A stretch of 64,000 nucleotides of DNA from Microseira wollei NIES-4236 (GTDB taxonomy: Bacteria; Cyanobacteriota; Cyanobacteriia; Cyanobacteriales; Aerosakkonemataceae). The stretch is from the NCBI RefSeq assembly GCF_020521235.1, contig NZ_BLAY01000033.1:1-64000 (forward strand). Reading direction: 5' to 3'. Positions 36,201-43,027 of this stretch are shown here, one piece after another. Both the position numbers and the translations under genes were made by a program. The notes beneath the pieces were generated by a model. The model worked only from the letters and a program-made list of their open reading frames with translations, was not told the origin of the DNA and searched no databases. Position 1 is the stretch's first letter. The number at the start of each line of letters is the position of its first letter.

Positions 36201-37242
36201 CAACTGGCGGCGTTGGATCGATTGGTGACTCAGGTGTAACAGAATCAATTAATTGCTTACCTTGTTCAGAACCCCGCCAATCTTTAGCTGGATTAATCAC
36301 TTCATCCAACTTTACTGCCAATCCCGTCGCACCCGTTACCTTAAAAATAATGTCGTTATAATCCTTATCAGATCCGGTATCAACCCGCCAATCTTCCATA
36401 ACAAAAACACTACCCGCACCGTTGAAATCGGCAATTTGTCCCGTATGAAACGCTTGATTGGGATTCGCAGTCACCAAAGAAAATAGCGGACGAATAGCAC
36501 CCCCAATATTGGGATCGTTAAACACCTGCTGCACCGTTCCATTCGGCACTAACATGAAGCCAAATTTATCCCCTGGCTTCATATCAAACGTCTTGATGCC
36601 TAGATATTTACTATCGTTATAATTCCCGTCACCTAAACCGCCGCTTGCCTTAGCGTCTTCAGTTGCGTCAGAAATGACCACATAACCTTGGGGAGAATTG
36701 GAGAGCGATCGCTTTGCCACTTCTTTAATAAACTCAGCCGTTCCTGGCTCAAATTTATCCAGTCCTTCTAAGCTGAAAACAGCTAATTCGCCTTTATACC
36801 AACCCCCATCAAATACAAAATCAACCTCAACTTTTCCAGTTGACCCTACGGTAAAATATCCAGATTCAATCTTCAAACCCGTCAGCGAATCGACCTGGCT
36901 ATTTGGGTTAGATTCCTTAGCTTTTTCTATAAAATTCAGGTCTAAACTATATTTAGTAACCCCACTAACTTGAACAACGCGATCAAAATAGTCTGCTCCT
37001 ACTATAAAATTATCAACACTTATTTCTTCTGAATTTGTGCCACTGGCATTAGAACTAGATAAAACCTCCCCTTTGCTATTGAGGAGTTCCAAATCGGCAT
37101 TATTGGTAAGACCACCGAGAGTAAGTTTAAAACTCCCCGTCCCGCTGAGATTGAATTTATAGAGATCAAATGGATTGTTACTATCAACTGCACCCAAATA
37201 ATTTTGGCTCCCCGTTAGGTTGCCAAGGTCAAAGGTAGACAT
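30211..37242 (-). CDS. Giant multidomain protein with subtilisin (S8) and M23 metallopeptidase domains
   Basis: 2343 residues, no obvious signal peptide. Order: a bacterial pre-peptidase-like region at the N terminus; DUF4114 (~130-310, EDWRVDTGSDKDYND); a (P-I-D-P-T)n linker (~338-445); an S8 protease with Asp in IGIIDTGFSG (~457), His in NEHGTHILG (~498) and Ser in MMAGTSVAAA (~666); PPC-like beta domains (one includes DFLGDADPSDYYRFEL); an Ig-like region; LGFP-like repeats (GVLGFPTMS); a PA14-like region (~1660-1815); an SH3b domain (~1847-1910); and an M23 peptidase near 2175-2300 with HEGIDID and THLHF zinc ligands. It would be an extracellular enzyme acting on proteins and peptidoglycan. 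DUF4114 proteins of cyanobacteria are often exported without classical signals; the route here is unknown. Confidence 0.85.
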   Translation of the reverse strand: MSTFDLGNLTGSQNYLGAVDSNNPFDLYKFNLSGTGSFKLTLGGLTNNADLELLNSKGEVLSSSNASGTNSEEISVDNFIVGADYFDRVVQVSGVTKYSLDLNFIEKAKESNPNSQVDSLTGLKIESGYFTVGSTGKVEVDFVFDGGWYKGELAVFSLEGLDKFEPGTAEFIKEVAKRSLSNSPQGYVVISDATEDAKASGGLGDGNYNDSKYLGIKTFDMKPGDKFGFMLVPNGTVQQVFNDPNIGGAIRPLFSLVTANPNQAFHTGQIADFNGAGSVFVMEDWRVDTGSDKDYNDIIFKVTGATGLAVKLDEVINPAKDWRGSEQGKQLIDSVTPESPIDPTPPVDPTPPVDPKPPVDPTPIDPKPPVDSTPIDPTPVDPTPIDPTPIDPTPIDPTPIDPTPIDPTPIDPTPVDPTPIDPTPIDPTPVDPKLPVDPTPPIDPTPLIDRNQPLIGIIDTGFSGNNPDIDYQRVVLGSDRISNDNNPLLSPCEGNEHGTHILGLIAAIQGNGIGIDGINDKAQIWLGRAVGFGGWADSLIEFVDAARASRQRNAVVNLSLDLTQVNPDGSVTTRYEFTPKERQAIEYARQNQVIIVTAAGNDGGVMSVLGQASQEFDNIITVGASNEFDRANYSSYGAGLDILTEGGTRDNPVLSTVKDGVGMMAGTSVAAARATGVASLVWAANSDLSYRQVIDILELTAVDVKTPGWDAETGAGLLNAVAAIELAKKTTPQTYTPFPWVAPFTWDGEGKVTPSDRAASGGNTLATAAVQLDPNFSDSDTVDINNREKYYEVTIEQPGYLRYTVTRTNGTEWLPSVEWLRTDGKPVSRQFSFAPTGISGGAAGGGGDSNSTSMTRGIFVDPGTYYLKTSLVDSYQSPDFWLDPPVQYTTVQNYNLSSAFIPDLPATFSGAAQFKTPDGQKVAELNISSQVNYDPANPDSAKVQYWLDVSEPGNLTLKIGSSADKIGLLAKKIIGQGDANSDGQILFASGAIRPDQAQSLQLLNLNKGRYLLEVYPRRGSNNQPFIQPFTINGFFSRQAPNPGEGQVPSNAGTFAKTVTSNGLDTHYYANGYLSVQPSGYATWYTYGAGVPLPTISGATQPGASVPPFSTLGLGTATPVATVPPDYAGNSFNQARNIGVLNSTQTFQDFLGDADPSDYYRFELNNDSNLNWRVDGLNPGVDFQLYKATNNGIELHWSTNTPAPNFSSDMAGTYPGTPGTYYIRLKPFASGGSNYNFSLSAIPRNTAPENLQFNLTSNSYNVGATVELNGKVFDRNGANDISRVDFWLKQNGNDWQFFSRNESLNRDAQWANFSLSMDDLATGNYELQAIAYDQSGAASNTFTGAFQVTAPFDINASRSFSNGLTLSGDMLAEYNRLTNQGINLGNPNYIDPTDRYTYFGTPVRRSFFQQPGQTRGYYSIYQSKYGTFSLGGAIADYYTNTYFNSPNDLNGLFAVDSGLGVPVSSAIRQADGTEVAYFEGGMLTNRNGVVTPTYYLKDRFDLVGQGAPNGTELQWKNDYGYWNPSTVGQPTGSVRRINNGWIQEFTASPKGDGDSIFLLKDGQSALGGWEKYIDNNGQQQQITTGGPYRVQGGILNAYRSVGGQDGVLGFPTMSQERSNFNGYKVYQAFENGFIAETYDGRSIKRNWQGQDIWPNISANHWNARFINRNQGNVADYNSYDFTNPAAVVDLGEQKQGNGLIGLHKDFGEGSPANGVQNDYFAMLAWTRTYLEAGKTYKITTQSDDGTWFMLKKAGTDNWINNLAPGNDGGDWRDRSATEPAKTVQFKVNESGEYDFHVQYYDRTGFSTINVNLEEIQPFPTNPQPQPTGSPSILSQTPESGRGRLTGDTNFRTYPWANSSTLIQAISTGTTFTLLEKVTTNDSTVANRNWYRVRLNDGREGYFWADNVQKVASGVSGGGTSSGFSMGSTLIRTGADPWDRKDLQNLIRDNTYPYLIKALQESQSIGIQSEAYLDPKDYTGSVWTQIVPEKGNENKYHLVTINWKEWKWEQRIKLPPQGIMLWYEKFTQDSEPRFVTVRTISDDIKDGDQLITSNTKIEQGNLLTSLLSFSFPSSIQQSIHNDGNWRNDSLMPSFYTWSDEDWLWAASDNTRITGKYWADEMPGKNLGEVIKYQGQGAIMEIYNQLTTKLIGKAYTPGEIGQGKYASSSGYIDEGYYNDLKFWHEGIDIDTPNGIETSVKILVGGKVTQVFTAFNNEGIGVEIQGDDGRFYWYVHMSEVETNKGRLKYNGSNYSTIKNAMLGKEFKAGEQIGAVGTASYSTHLHFQVNQTSQDKRNQFIQKLPEYNNLPDKQKQGIRYRENDLYHVTNWTRNPLEIFWQLKQEGRV
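35905..36230. repeat. 15-bp coding minisatellite (PIDPT linker)
   Basis: Around twenty tandem units of the type ggatcaattggtgtt (plus strand) vary at a few positions. On the minus strand they encode P-I/V-D-P-T/K repeats joining the DUF4114 and subtilisin domains. Unit number is likely to vary between strains through slippage. There are no spacers, so it is not a CRISPR array. Confidence 0.9.
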
Positions 37243-37687
37243 ATTCGGTTCTAAAATTTCTGTAAAAAGCTTTGAATTTGGTTATCGGCGTTCTACTCAG
37301 GTTGATATCGCTAAAAACCCGTTGTGAAAATTCCGCTCCCTTGTCATTAATATTATTTTTATCGCTGCGAGCAAAACCGAAAATATACCGAATTATTTGT
37401 ATGAATAAAATGTAAAGCAAGTTGCAAAATTATGAAGTTTTCATATACTGATGTTAAAATCTATTGTAGCAGGATATACGTGCAATATTTTTATACTTGC
37501 GTGTTTACACTTACGCAATCGATTAATGAGATAAGTAACCTTGTCGATAGCCTTGACGCCTTAAAGACTTGGCACGGCTTTTTGATCGCTGCCGCACTGG
37601 GGTGAGGGGTGGGATATCAGCGAAGGGTTTTGCGGTGCTTTAACTGAGGTAAAAAAAGATTTTTTGAAACTTTAAGTTTACTATTAA
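37243..37687. other. Spacer with two fused gene remnants
   Basis: 37243-37520 is AT-rich upstream DNA of the giant gene with no ORF. 37523-37640 duplicates the last ~115 bp of the nuclease-like gene at 38543-39136 (offset 1020 bp), on the minus strand, ending in the same QGYLSH. 37637-37675 on the plus strand reads ALTEVKKDFLKL then stop, matching the C terminus ALSEVKKEYLNL of the NADAR-SLOG protein ending at 27483. The two remnants are joined tail to tail. Confidence 0.75.
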
Positions 37688-38174
37688 TTACTCTCCTGCC
37701 TGTATTTTAAGTAGATTGACCAGATGATCTGACAACCACTTTCCAGCATCTCGCAATGCTTGAATTCTGGGAGATACTAAAGGAATTAAACCCCGTTGTT
37801 TAGCTAGGATAATTAAGCGACCTGTTCCAATGGTAGTAATACTTAAACTTTGGCTACAGCGACGTGCTGCTCTATCGTCAATAATTGCAGCACAATCGGG
37901 ATTTGAGCGCTAAGCTTAATACTTCTGATTCTCCTTTACCTAAATCCCAGGCAGCTACTTCTGGTGCTATGGTTACAATTTCTACTTGTTGCGCCCAAGT
38001 GACGCTAGATAATTCTCTTGCAGCTGCATCGTTTTGACCTGCTGCTGTAATTTCATCCCACACACCTGCTGGTACTAGAATTTCCGAGAACAGTTGAGGT
38101 AGTAATTCAGCTTGTTGACTTTTAAATAAAACAATTAAAGGTAAGGAGTTAATAATAACTCGTTTAATCAACAT
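37688..38174 (-). pseudogene. DUF3368 PIN-like toxin, frameshifted
   Basis: The N-terminal 90 residues (MLIKRVIINSLPLIVLFKSQQAELL...ELSSVTWAQQVEIVTI...DLGKGESEVLSLAL) match DUF3368 PIN-fold toxins. The frame then goes to a stop at 37878. In another frame the sequence continues as DCAAIIDDRAARRC...TIGTGRLIILAKQRGLIP and ends at 37688, which is the expected C-terminal half with its DD motif. A one-base shift near 37897-37905 broke it. The GxGExEAL-like element is GKGESEVLSL. The antitoxin gene overlaps its start by 11 bp. Confidence 0.8.
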
Positions 38175-38418
38175 TTGCCATTTCCTCTGCCAACTCTTCA
38201 GCGGTATATTGCATGAAGTCTACTTGGTAACGAGACAAAGCGTTGATGAATTCAGCCCTAGTAATTCCAGCAATTTCTGCTGCTTTGCTTTGAGATATTT
38301 GTCCAAGTTCGTACCATTTTACTGCGGCTGCCAGTCGCATCTCTTGAACAAATTCATCGGGGTTTTTGCGAAGAGCAGAAAATGCGGTTTCTGGTAGTTG
38401 AATAGAGATAGATACCAT
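38164..38418 (-). CDS. UPF0175 family antitoxin
   Basis: 84 residues: SISIQLPETAFSALRKNPDEFVQEMRLAAAVKWYELGQISQSKAAEIAGITRAEFI. This is the UPF0175 pattern, with an N-terminal beta strand and a helix-turn-helix including SQSKAAEIAGI. It overlaps the DUF3368 toxin gene start, forming a VapBC-like module. The toxin is frameshifted, so the antitoxin appears orphaned. Confidence 0.85.
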   Translation of the reverse strand: MVSISIQLPETAFSALRKNPDEFVQEMRLAAAVKWYELGQISQSKAAEIAGITRAEFINALSRYQVDFMQYTAEELAEEMANVD

Positions 38419-38542
38419 TTAATTTTTCCTATTTTACAATTAACAAATTATCGTCATTTATGGCAGTGTATTATAGCATAAATCAAAAAATCTAGTGAAT
38501 ATTCAAAAGCGATATGGGGTCAGGGTGCGGTTATGACCCCGA

Positions 38543-39136
38543 TCAATGCGATAAGTAACCTTGTCGATAGCCTTGACGCCTTAAGGACTTGGCACGGCTT
38601 TTCGACCACTGTTGAACTGGGGTGAGGGGTGGAATATCAGCGAAGGGTTGTGCGTAGGCGGTAGCCGAGGCGTCAGCCATCGCCGATTGTTTCGTTAGAT
38701 GAGCCAAAACATTACCAATAAATCGACAACAGCGGTGAGGTTGACTCACAACTTGCTCTTCACAAAATCGAATTACGACCCAACCTGCTTCTACAAAAAA
38801 GCGATTTCGGTAGTCATCTTTCCCCGCAAAGTGAATTAACGTACCATCCTTAGCCATCGGCTCATCAAGTTCGACATCAATATGTAGATTTGTTATCGGT
38901 TCGCGAATCAAATAATCCACTACAAAAGGTCGTTCCTGTCCTGGTACTATCACCTGCTGCTGAGGATAAACCCAGTCTTTAAAGTAATGATTTAAGTAAT
39001 CTAAAAATTCTTTTTCTGATACGCCACAGCGCACGTCACCCATCCCAGAAGTAGAAATTTTGGGCGAGAGGTCGGGCAAGGTTGTGTTTTGAGCGGGTAG
39101 TAAAAGAATTGGGTAAATTCCCAGATTATTGCTCAT
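38543..39136 (-). CDS. DUF559/PD-(D/E)XK-like hypothetical protein
   Basis: 197 residues. The core SEKEFLDYLNHYF...QERPFVVDYLIREPITNLHIDVELDEP...DYRNRFFVEAGWVVIRFCEEQV resembles small DUF559/Vsr-like PD-(D/E)XK proteins, with a D then E-x-D arrangement followed by R and a VIRF strand. The lysine is replaced, as in DUF559. The C terminus is basic (KSRAKSLRRQGYRQGY). A second copy of its last ~115 bp lies at 37523-37640. Function unknown. Confidence 0.65.
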   Translation of the reverse strand: MSNNLGIYPILLLPAQNTTLPDLSPKISTSGMGDVRCGVSEKEFLDYLNHYFKDWVYPQQQVIVPGQERPFVVDYLIREPITNLHIDVELDEPMAKDGTLIHFAGKDDYRNRFFVEAGWVVIRFCEEQVVSQPHRCCRFIGNVLAHLTKQSAMADASATAYAQPFADIPPLTPVQQWSKSRAKSLRRQGYRQGYLSH

Positions 39137-39366
39137 ACATTATTTTAATAGCCTGACTCGATTAATCCTGGCTTTAATTCAATAAATCAAGATATTTTAA
39201 AGGATAGTAATTCATCAGATCCCCAAAAGCCAAGATATCAATTGATATAATTTGCTCGCCACCTATATACAAAAAGATAGAAAAATACCACGAAATTATA
39301 AGTTTCGTTACTATTAGCCAATTTAAAAAGTCAATAAAATCAGATTGTTAGCTTAGGAATATTGCC
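39137..39366. other. AT-rich divergent promoter region
   Basis: Between the divergent 38543-39136 and 39367-41028 genes. No ORF or repeat of note; it presumably holds promoters for both. Confidence 0.4.
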
Positions 39367-41028
39367 ATGAATTCTTGTGACATTTCAGAAATAGCAACCC
39401 CGATCAAAGCAGGGCAACCGCTGATTGCTTGCGAATCCCCTATCCAAGAGCGATCGCGCATCCTTACTTACATTTTGAAAATATGCACCTCAATCCCTCT
39501 CCCCTGCTATCTTTGGAATCTTGGCTCAAATCAGATTTTAGAATTAAAAATCAGCCCCCTTGGGAGATTAGAATTTATTCAAGCACAAATCAGCCTAACT
39601 AGATCGCAGCTACAGGTCGCTAAAGACTATTTTGATATCCTGCCTATCTGGAACAATTATCAAGAATCGGGTGTATTAATCCTAGAAAATATCTATCCTT
39701 GGATTAAAGCTAACATGACTCAAGATGCGGAGTTTTTAATTTTATCAGAATGGGTTAAATCGAATTTAATTAATCTCTATACAAACAGCAGAACAATGAG
39801 AAAGACTGCCATCCTTTTGGGGGCTAGGGCAGAAATTACGCCAGAACTTGCACCACAAATTCCTTTAGTTACTCAGGAGTTGCCGGAAATTCACGAGATT
39901 ATAAAGGCTCTCAAATCGGAAGCTGGCGAGGGATTACCGCCGCACCTTAGTATAGGGGAATTGGAAGCGATCGCGCACAGCAGTATCGGTCTTTATATCT
40001 CAGATATCATCAATGCCCTCACTGCCATTCACCACCGACATTCGCCGCAAAATGCCAAAGAACTGGCAGAAAAGTTATTTAACTACAAAGTCCAACTTTT
40101 CAATCGACTCTATGATATCGAGTTTCTACCTGCACCTCAAGTCCCTTTAGGTGGGTTGGATCAAATGCTTGCAGCGTTTAAAAAATTCAAACGATTATTA
40201 AGTCCCCTGGCGAAAGCCTATAACCTCAAATTACCAAAAGGAGTATTGCTAGTTGGCCCCCCTGGTACTGGGAAATCCCACGCGGCTAAAGTCTGCGCTC
40301 AAATTGTTGGAGTTCCTCTCATTTTGGTAGATTGGGGTAATTTTAGAGGTTATGGTAATGAAGCAGAACCTAGATTGAAAAAACTTTTGAAACTCACTGA
40401 TAGACTCAATCGAGTTGTAATTTATTTTGATGATTTTGATAAGAGTTTTGCGGGGTTTGACGACGGTGGTTTGGGTCAAAGGCTGGCTGGAACTTTGCTC
40501 ACTTGGATGCAAGAACGTACCAGCGATGCGATTGTTATTGCTAGCGTTAACCGCATGGAATGGTTGCCACCGGAACTCACCCGCGCCGGACGTTTTGATT
40601 ACATCTACAAAGTAGATTTGCCCAATGGGGGCGAACGCAATACTATTTTTAATCTCCACTTAGCTCGATTCGATGAGCGATTTAAAAATGGCGGCGATCC
40701 TTATACTCACGAGTCAAGAAAGGAGGTGATTAAAAGAACCCAACGCTGTGTTGGGGCTGAGATTCAAACGATTGTAGAACGAGCAGCGGCTACTACTTTT
40801 TATCAGATGTTTCCCGATGAGAATGCGCCAATTGGGTCTTCGCTTCCCCCTTTGGAAATATCTCCTGAAACTCTGCTTGAAGAACGGAAGCAAATTAAGC
40901 CTCTGGCTATTCGCGAAGCTGACCGGGTTGAATCGATGCGAAATAAAGCTGATTTGCAAGCACTTCCGTCTTCTAGTGCTGATGAATCTGTCTTTGCTAT
41001 TAGTAATGTAGATATTTATGGGGATTGA
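39367..41028 (+). CDS. AAA+ ATPase, Ycf46-like
   Basis: 553 residues. The N-terminal ~250 residues contain RSRILTYILKICTSIPLPCYLWNLG, like the start of Ycf46-type proteins. The AAA+ module begins about residue 262: Walker A LLVGPPGTGKSHA, Walker B VVIYFDDFDKS (with D-D-F-D in place of the common DE), sensor 1 IVIASVNRMEWLPPEL and the arginine-finger segment RAGRFDYIYKV. The C-terminal lid includes CVGAEIQTIVERAAA. It is probably an active remodelling ATPase. Substrate unknown; cyanobacterial conjugative elements often carry such a gene. Confidence 0.85.
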   Translation: MNSCDISEIATPIKAGQPLIACESPIQERSRILTYILKICTSIPLPCYLWNLGSNQILELKISPLGRLEFIQAQISLTRSQLQVAKDYFDILPIWNNYQESGVLILENIYPWIKANMTQDAEFLILSEWVKSNLINLYTNSRTMRKTAILLGARAEITPELAPQIPLVTQELPEIHEIIKALKSEAGEGLPPHLSIGELEAIAHSSIGLYISDIINALTAIHHRHSPQNAKELAEKLFNYKVQLFNRLYDIEFLPAPQVPLGGLDQMLAAFKKFKRLLSPLAKAYNLKLPKGVLLVGPPGTGKSHAAKVCAQIVGVPLILVDWGNFRGYGNEAEPRLKKLLKLTDRLNRVVIYFDDFDKSFAGFDDGGLGQRLAGTLLTWMQERTSDAIVIASVNRMEWLPPELTRAGRFDYIYKVDLPNGGERNTIFNLHLARFDERFKNGGDPYTHESRKEVIKRTQRCVGAEIQTIVERAAATTFYQMFPDENAPIGSSLPPLEISPETLLEERKQIKPLAIREADRVESMRNKADLQALPSSSADESVFAISNVDIYGD

Positions 41029-41151
41029 ATGGGTGTCAGTTTTCACTATTGTTTGAGGTTTTTAGCTGATGATTGAGCGAGAGCGATCGCGCTGGTATCG
41101 GGGTGCGAAGCGCGAAGTGCATCCGTTGGAATCGCGCTATCATTCGCCATC

Positions 41152-41185
41152 AAAAAGCCGCATCCCCACAAGTAGGAGATGCGGC
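41152..41185 (-). terminator. Terminator for the small membrane protein gene
   Basis: On the minus strand gccgcatctcc and ggggatgcggc (41157-41185) form a stem with a short loop followed by TTTTT (the AAAAA at 41152-41156). It sits 23 bases past the stop of the minus-strand gene at 41208. Confidence 0.85.
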
Positions 41186-41207
41186 ATTCCTTGCAAGCTG
41201 ACGGGTA

Positions 41208-41417
41208 CTACTTCTTAGAAGAACCAGACTTTTGTCGTAACATCAGCGGGGTTAGCACCTGTATCAGTAAGGCAACTGAGCGGATTAGGATAGCGATCGC
41301 TAAAATGAATCCGGTTTCGGTACCCCAGTACTGTGGCGGTATATTTGGTGGAATATTGGTCGGTATAGCGATCGCTGGTTCGCCCTTGCAGATAATCGGA
41401 TTGGTTTGACCTTCCAT
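41208..41417 (-). CDS. Small single-pass membrane protein
   Basis: 69 residues from ATG 41417, chosen because AGGAGA lies seven bases upstream. An upstream extension to 41483 lacks support. It opens MEGQTNPIICKGEPAIAIPTN and has one hydrophobic segment (ETGFILAIAILIRSVALLIQVL) and a basic tail. Its own terminator follows at 41152-41185. I recognise no family. Confidence 0.65.
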   Translation of the reverse strand: MEGQTNPIICKGEPAIAIPTNIPPNIPPQYWGTETGFILAIAILIRSVALLIQVLTPLMLRQKSGSSKK

Positions 41418-41597
41418 GATGTTTCTCCTGTTTCTGGATTGGTTTAAGGAGAAGCTTGTTAGCGCTAACTTTGCCTTCCACACTTTTAGAATGACTTAGC
41501 TCAACAGGCTTTTTCACCACAGTTTTGGCTCACCCTTGCCACTGCGAGTGCAAGTGAGCCAGAATTGAGCTAATAATCAGCCAGTTACAAAATAAGC

Positions 41598-43001
41598 ATG
41601 GCAGCTACTCTGAAAGCATCCAAGGAAGGATTAGAAATTGTTGATATTGCAAGAAGAAAGAAAGGATGGACAAAACATTCTCCTAAGTGGAGTCAGCCGG
41701 AAAAGACCGATATCATCACCCCAATAGCAAGTTTGAAGCGGTTTTGGAGAAGAATTCCGATTGACCGAGATGCCTTTGTTGAAATTTGTAAAAGGGTAGG
41801 GGTCAATGACTGGGAGGAAATAGTCGATCACACCCCAACCCAGCAAACTGTATCATATATGGAGTTTAGCGTCTATGACGATGCGTGGGTTGGGCGAGAA
41901 ACTCTGATTCAACTGTTGAGCGATCGCGTAAATTCTTCCTGTCGTGTCTTGCTATTGGTTGGCATGACAGGTATCGGTAAAACTGCGCTGGCGGAACGTG
42001 TTGTACAGGAATTGCGAGGAGATTGGAGGGAACACAGGGATAATTTTGAAGATAATAATAAAGCTTCATATTTTGCCAGTGTCGCACAGCAATGGCTGGA
42101 GAAGTGGGGAGAAAATGTTCCAAACGAGGAGCGGAAACCAGAACAACTATTACGGCGGTTAGTTAAACGCTTGCGGGAAAATCGCTATTTAATCCTGATG
42201 GATTCTCTTGAGTACCTATTGACAGGGAATGAAGAGGATGGTTGGGGTGATTTTGCCGATGAGTGGTGGGGTAAGTTTTTTGTGAGTTTATTGGCAGAAT
42301 CATCTTGTCAAAGTCGCTTCATTCTTACATCGCAGGATTTGCCAACTAAGTTTGAGACAGATTGCGATCGCTACAAAAATATCTGGCATTGCCAACTTTT
42401 GAAAGGATTAGAAATCCCCGAACAGGTAGCGTTATTTCAAAAAGCTGAACTAGATGGCGATTTGGAATTCCCACATAGTCCGTTGCGAATAATTGGAGAA
42501 GTTTATGACGGGCATCCTTTAGCTTTGCGGACGATCGCTGGAGAAATTAAAGGTTCTTATGCTGGGAAAGTTAGCGCTTACTGGAAAGATAATAGTCGTT
42601 ATATTGAAGAGGTAAAAGAAGCTATTGACGAAGCTCGCGATCAACGAGTAGTTAAAGGAGATGAGGATAGGTGGCAGTTAGCATCATACACGAAAGTCTT
42701 GCGTAGGAAAGTCAAAGAACGGATTGAGAAGACATTCGATCGGTTAAAAAATGATGTTTACGATGCTTATCTTTTGTTTTGTATGGCTTCAATTTATCGC
42801 TGGGAAGTCAAAGAAACCTGGTGGTTGATTAATTTAGAAGATGAAGGGTACAGTGAGGAACAGCAAAAAGCAGCAATGCAAACTCTGCGGGAACGGTATC
42901 TAGTTGAAGATGGAGGAATTGACGATGAAGATAATCGACTGGTGGGACAACATAATTTGATTCGCAGTGTGGCGATCGCTCACCGATTAATGCTTCCATA
43001 A
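41598..43001 (+). CDS. NB-ARC/STAND NTPase
   Basis: 467 residues. The N-terminal ~85 residues (EGLEIVDIARRKKGWTKHS...ASLKRFWRRIPIDRDAFVEICKRVGV) form the small helical, DNA-binding-like region seen before many cyanobacterial NB-ARC domains. The NTPase follows: Walker A LLLVGMTGIGKTALAERV, Walker B RYLILMDSLEYLL, sensor SRFILTSQDL, and a GHPLAL-type motif (DGHPLALRTIAGE). STAND NTPases oligomerise on ligand binding in antiviral and regulatory systems. There is no effector domain in this ORF. A TPR sensor protein follows after ~26 bp, so sensor and switch appear split over two genes. Confidence 0.85.
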   Translation: MAATLKASKEGLEIVDIARRKKGWTKHSPKWSQPEKTDIITPIASLKRFWRRIPIDRDAFVEICKRVGVNDWEEIVDHTPTQQTVSYMEFSVYDDAWVGRETLIQLLSDRVNSSCRVLLLVGMTGIGKTALAERVVQELRGDWREHRDNFEDNNKASYFASVAQQWLEKWGENVPNEERKPEQLLRRLVKRLRENRYLILMDSLEYLLTGNEEDGWGDFADEWWGKFFVSLLAESSCQSRFILTSQDLPTKFETDCDRYKNIWHCQLLKGLEIPEQVALFQKAELDGDLEFPHSPLRIIGEVYDGHPLALRTIAGEIKGSYAGKVSAYWKDNSRYIEEVKEAIDEARDQRVVKGDEDRWQLASYTKVLRRKVKERIEKTFDRLKNDVYDAYLLFCMASIYRWEVKETWWLINLEDEGYSEEQQKAAMQTLRERYLVEDGGIDDEDNRLVGQHNLIRSVAIAHRLMLP

Positions 43002-43027
43002 AACTGAACAAATTGGAGAAATTCACA

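Noticed and set aside
35905-36230. Regular repeats resembling a CRISPR array
   Set aside because: Units are 15 bp without spacers and translate to a P-I-D-P-T linker inside one long gene; the plus-strand frame across them is only a shadow.
41208-41483. Longer start (41483) for the small membrane protein
   Set aside because: A good AGGAGA site lies just before ATG 41417, and the upstream residues look non-coding.
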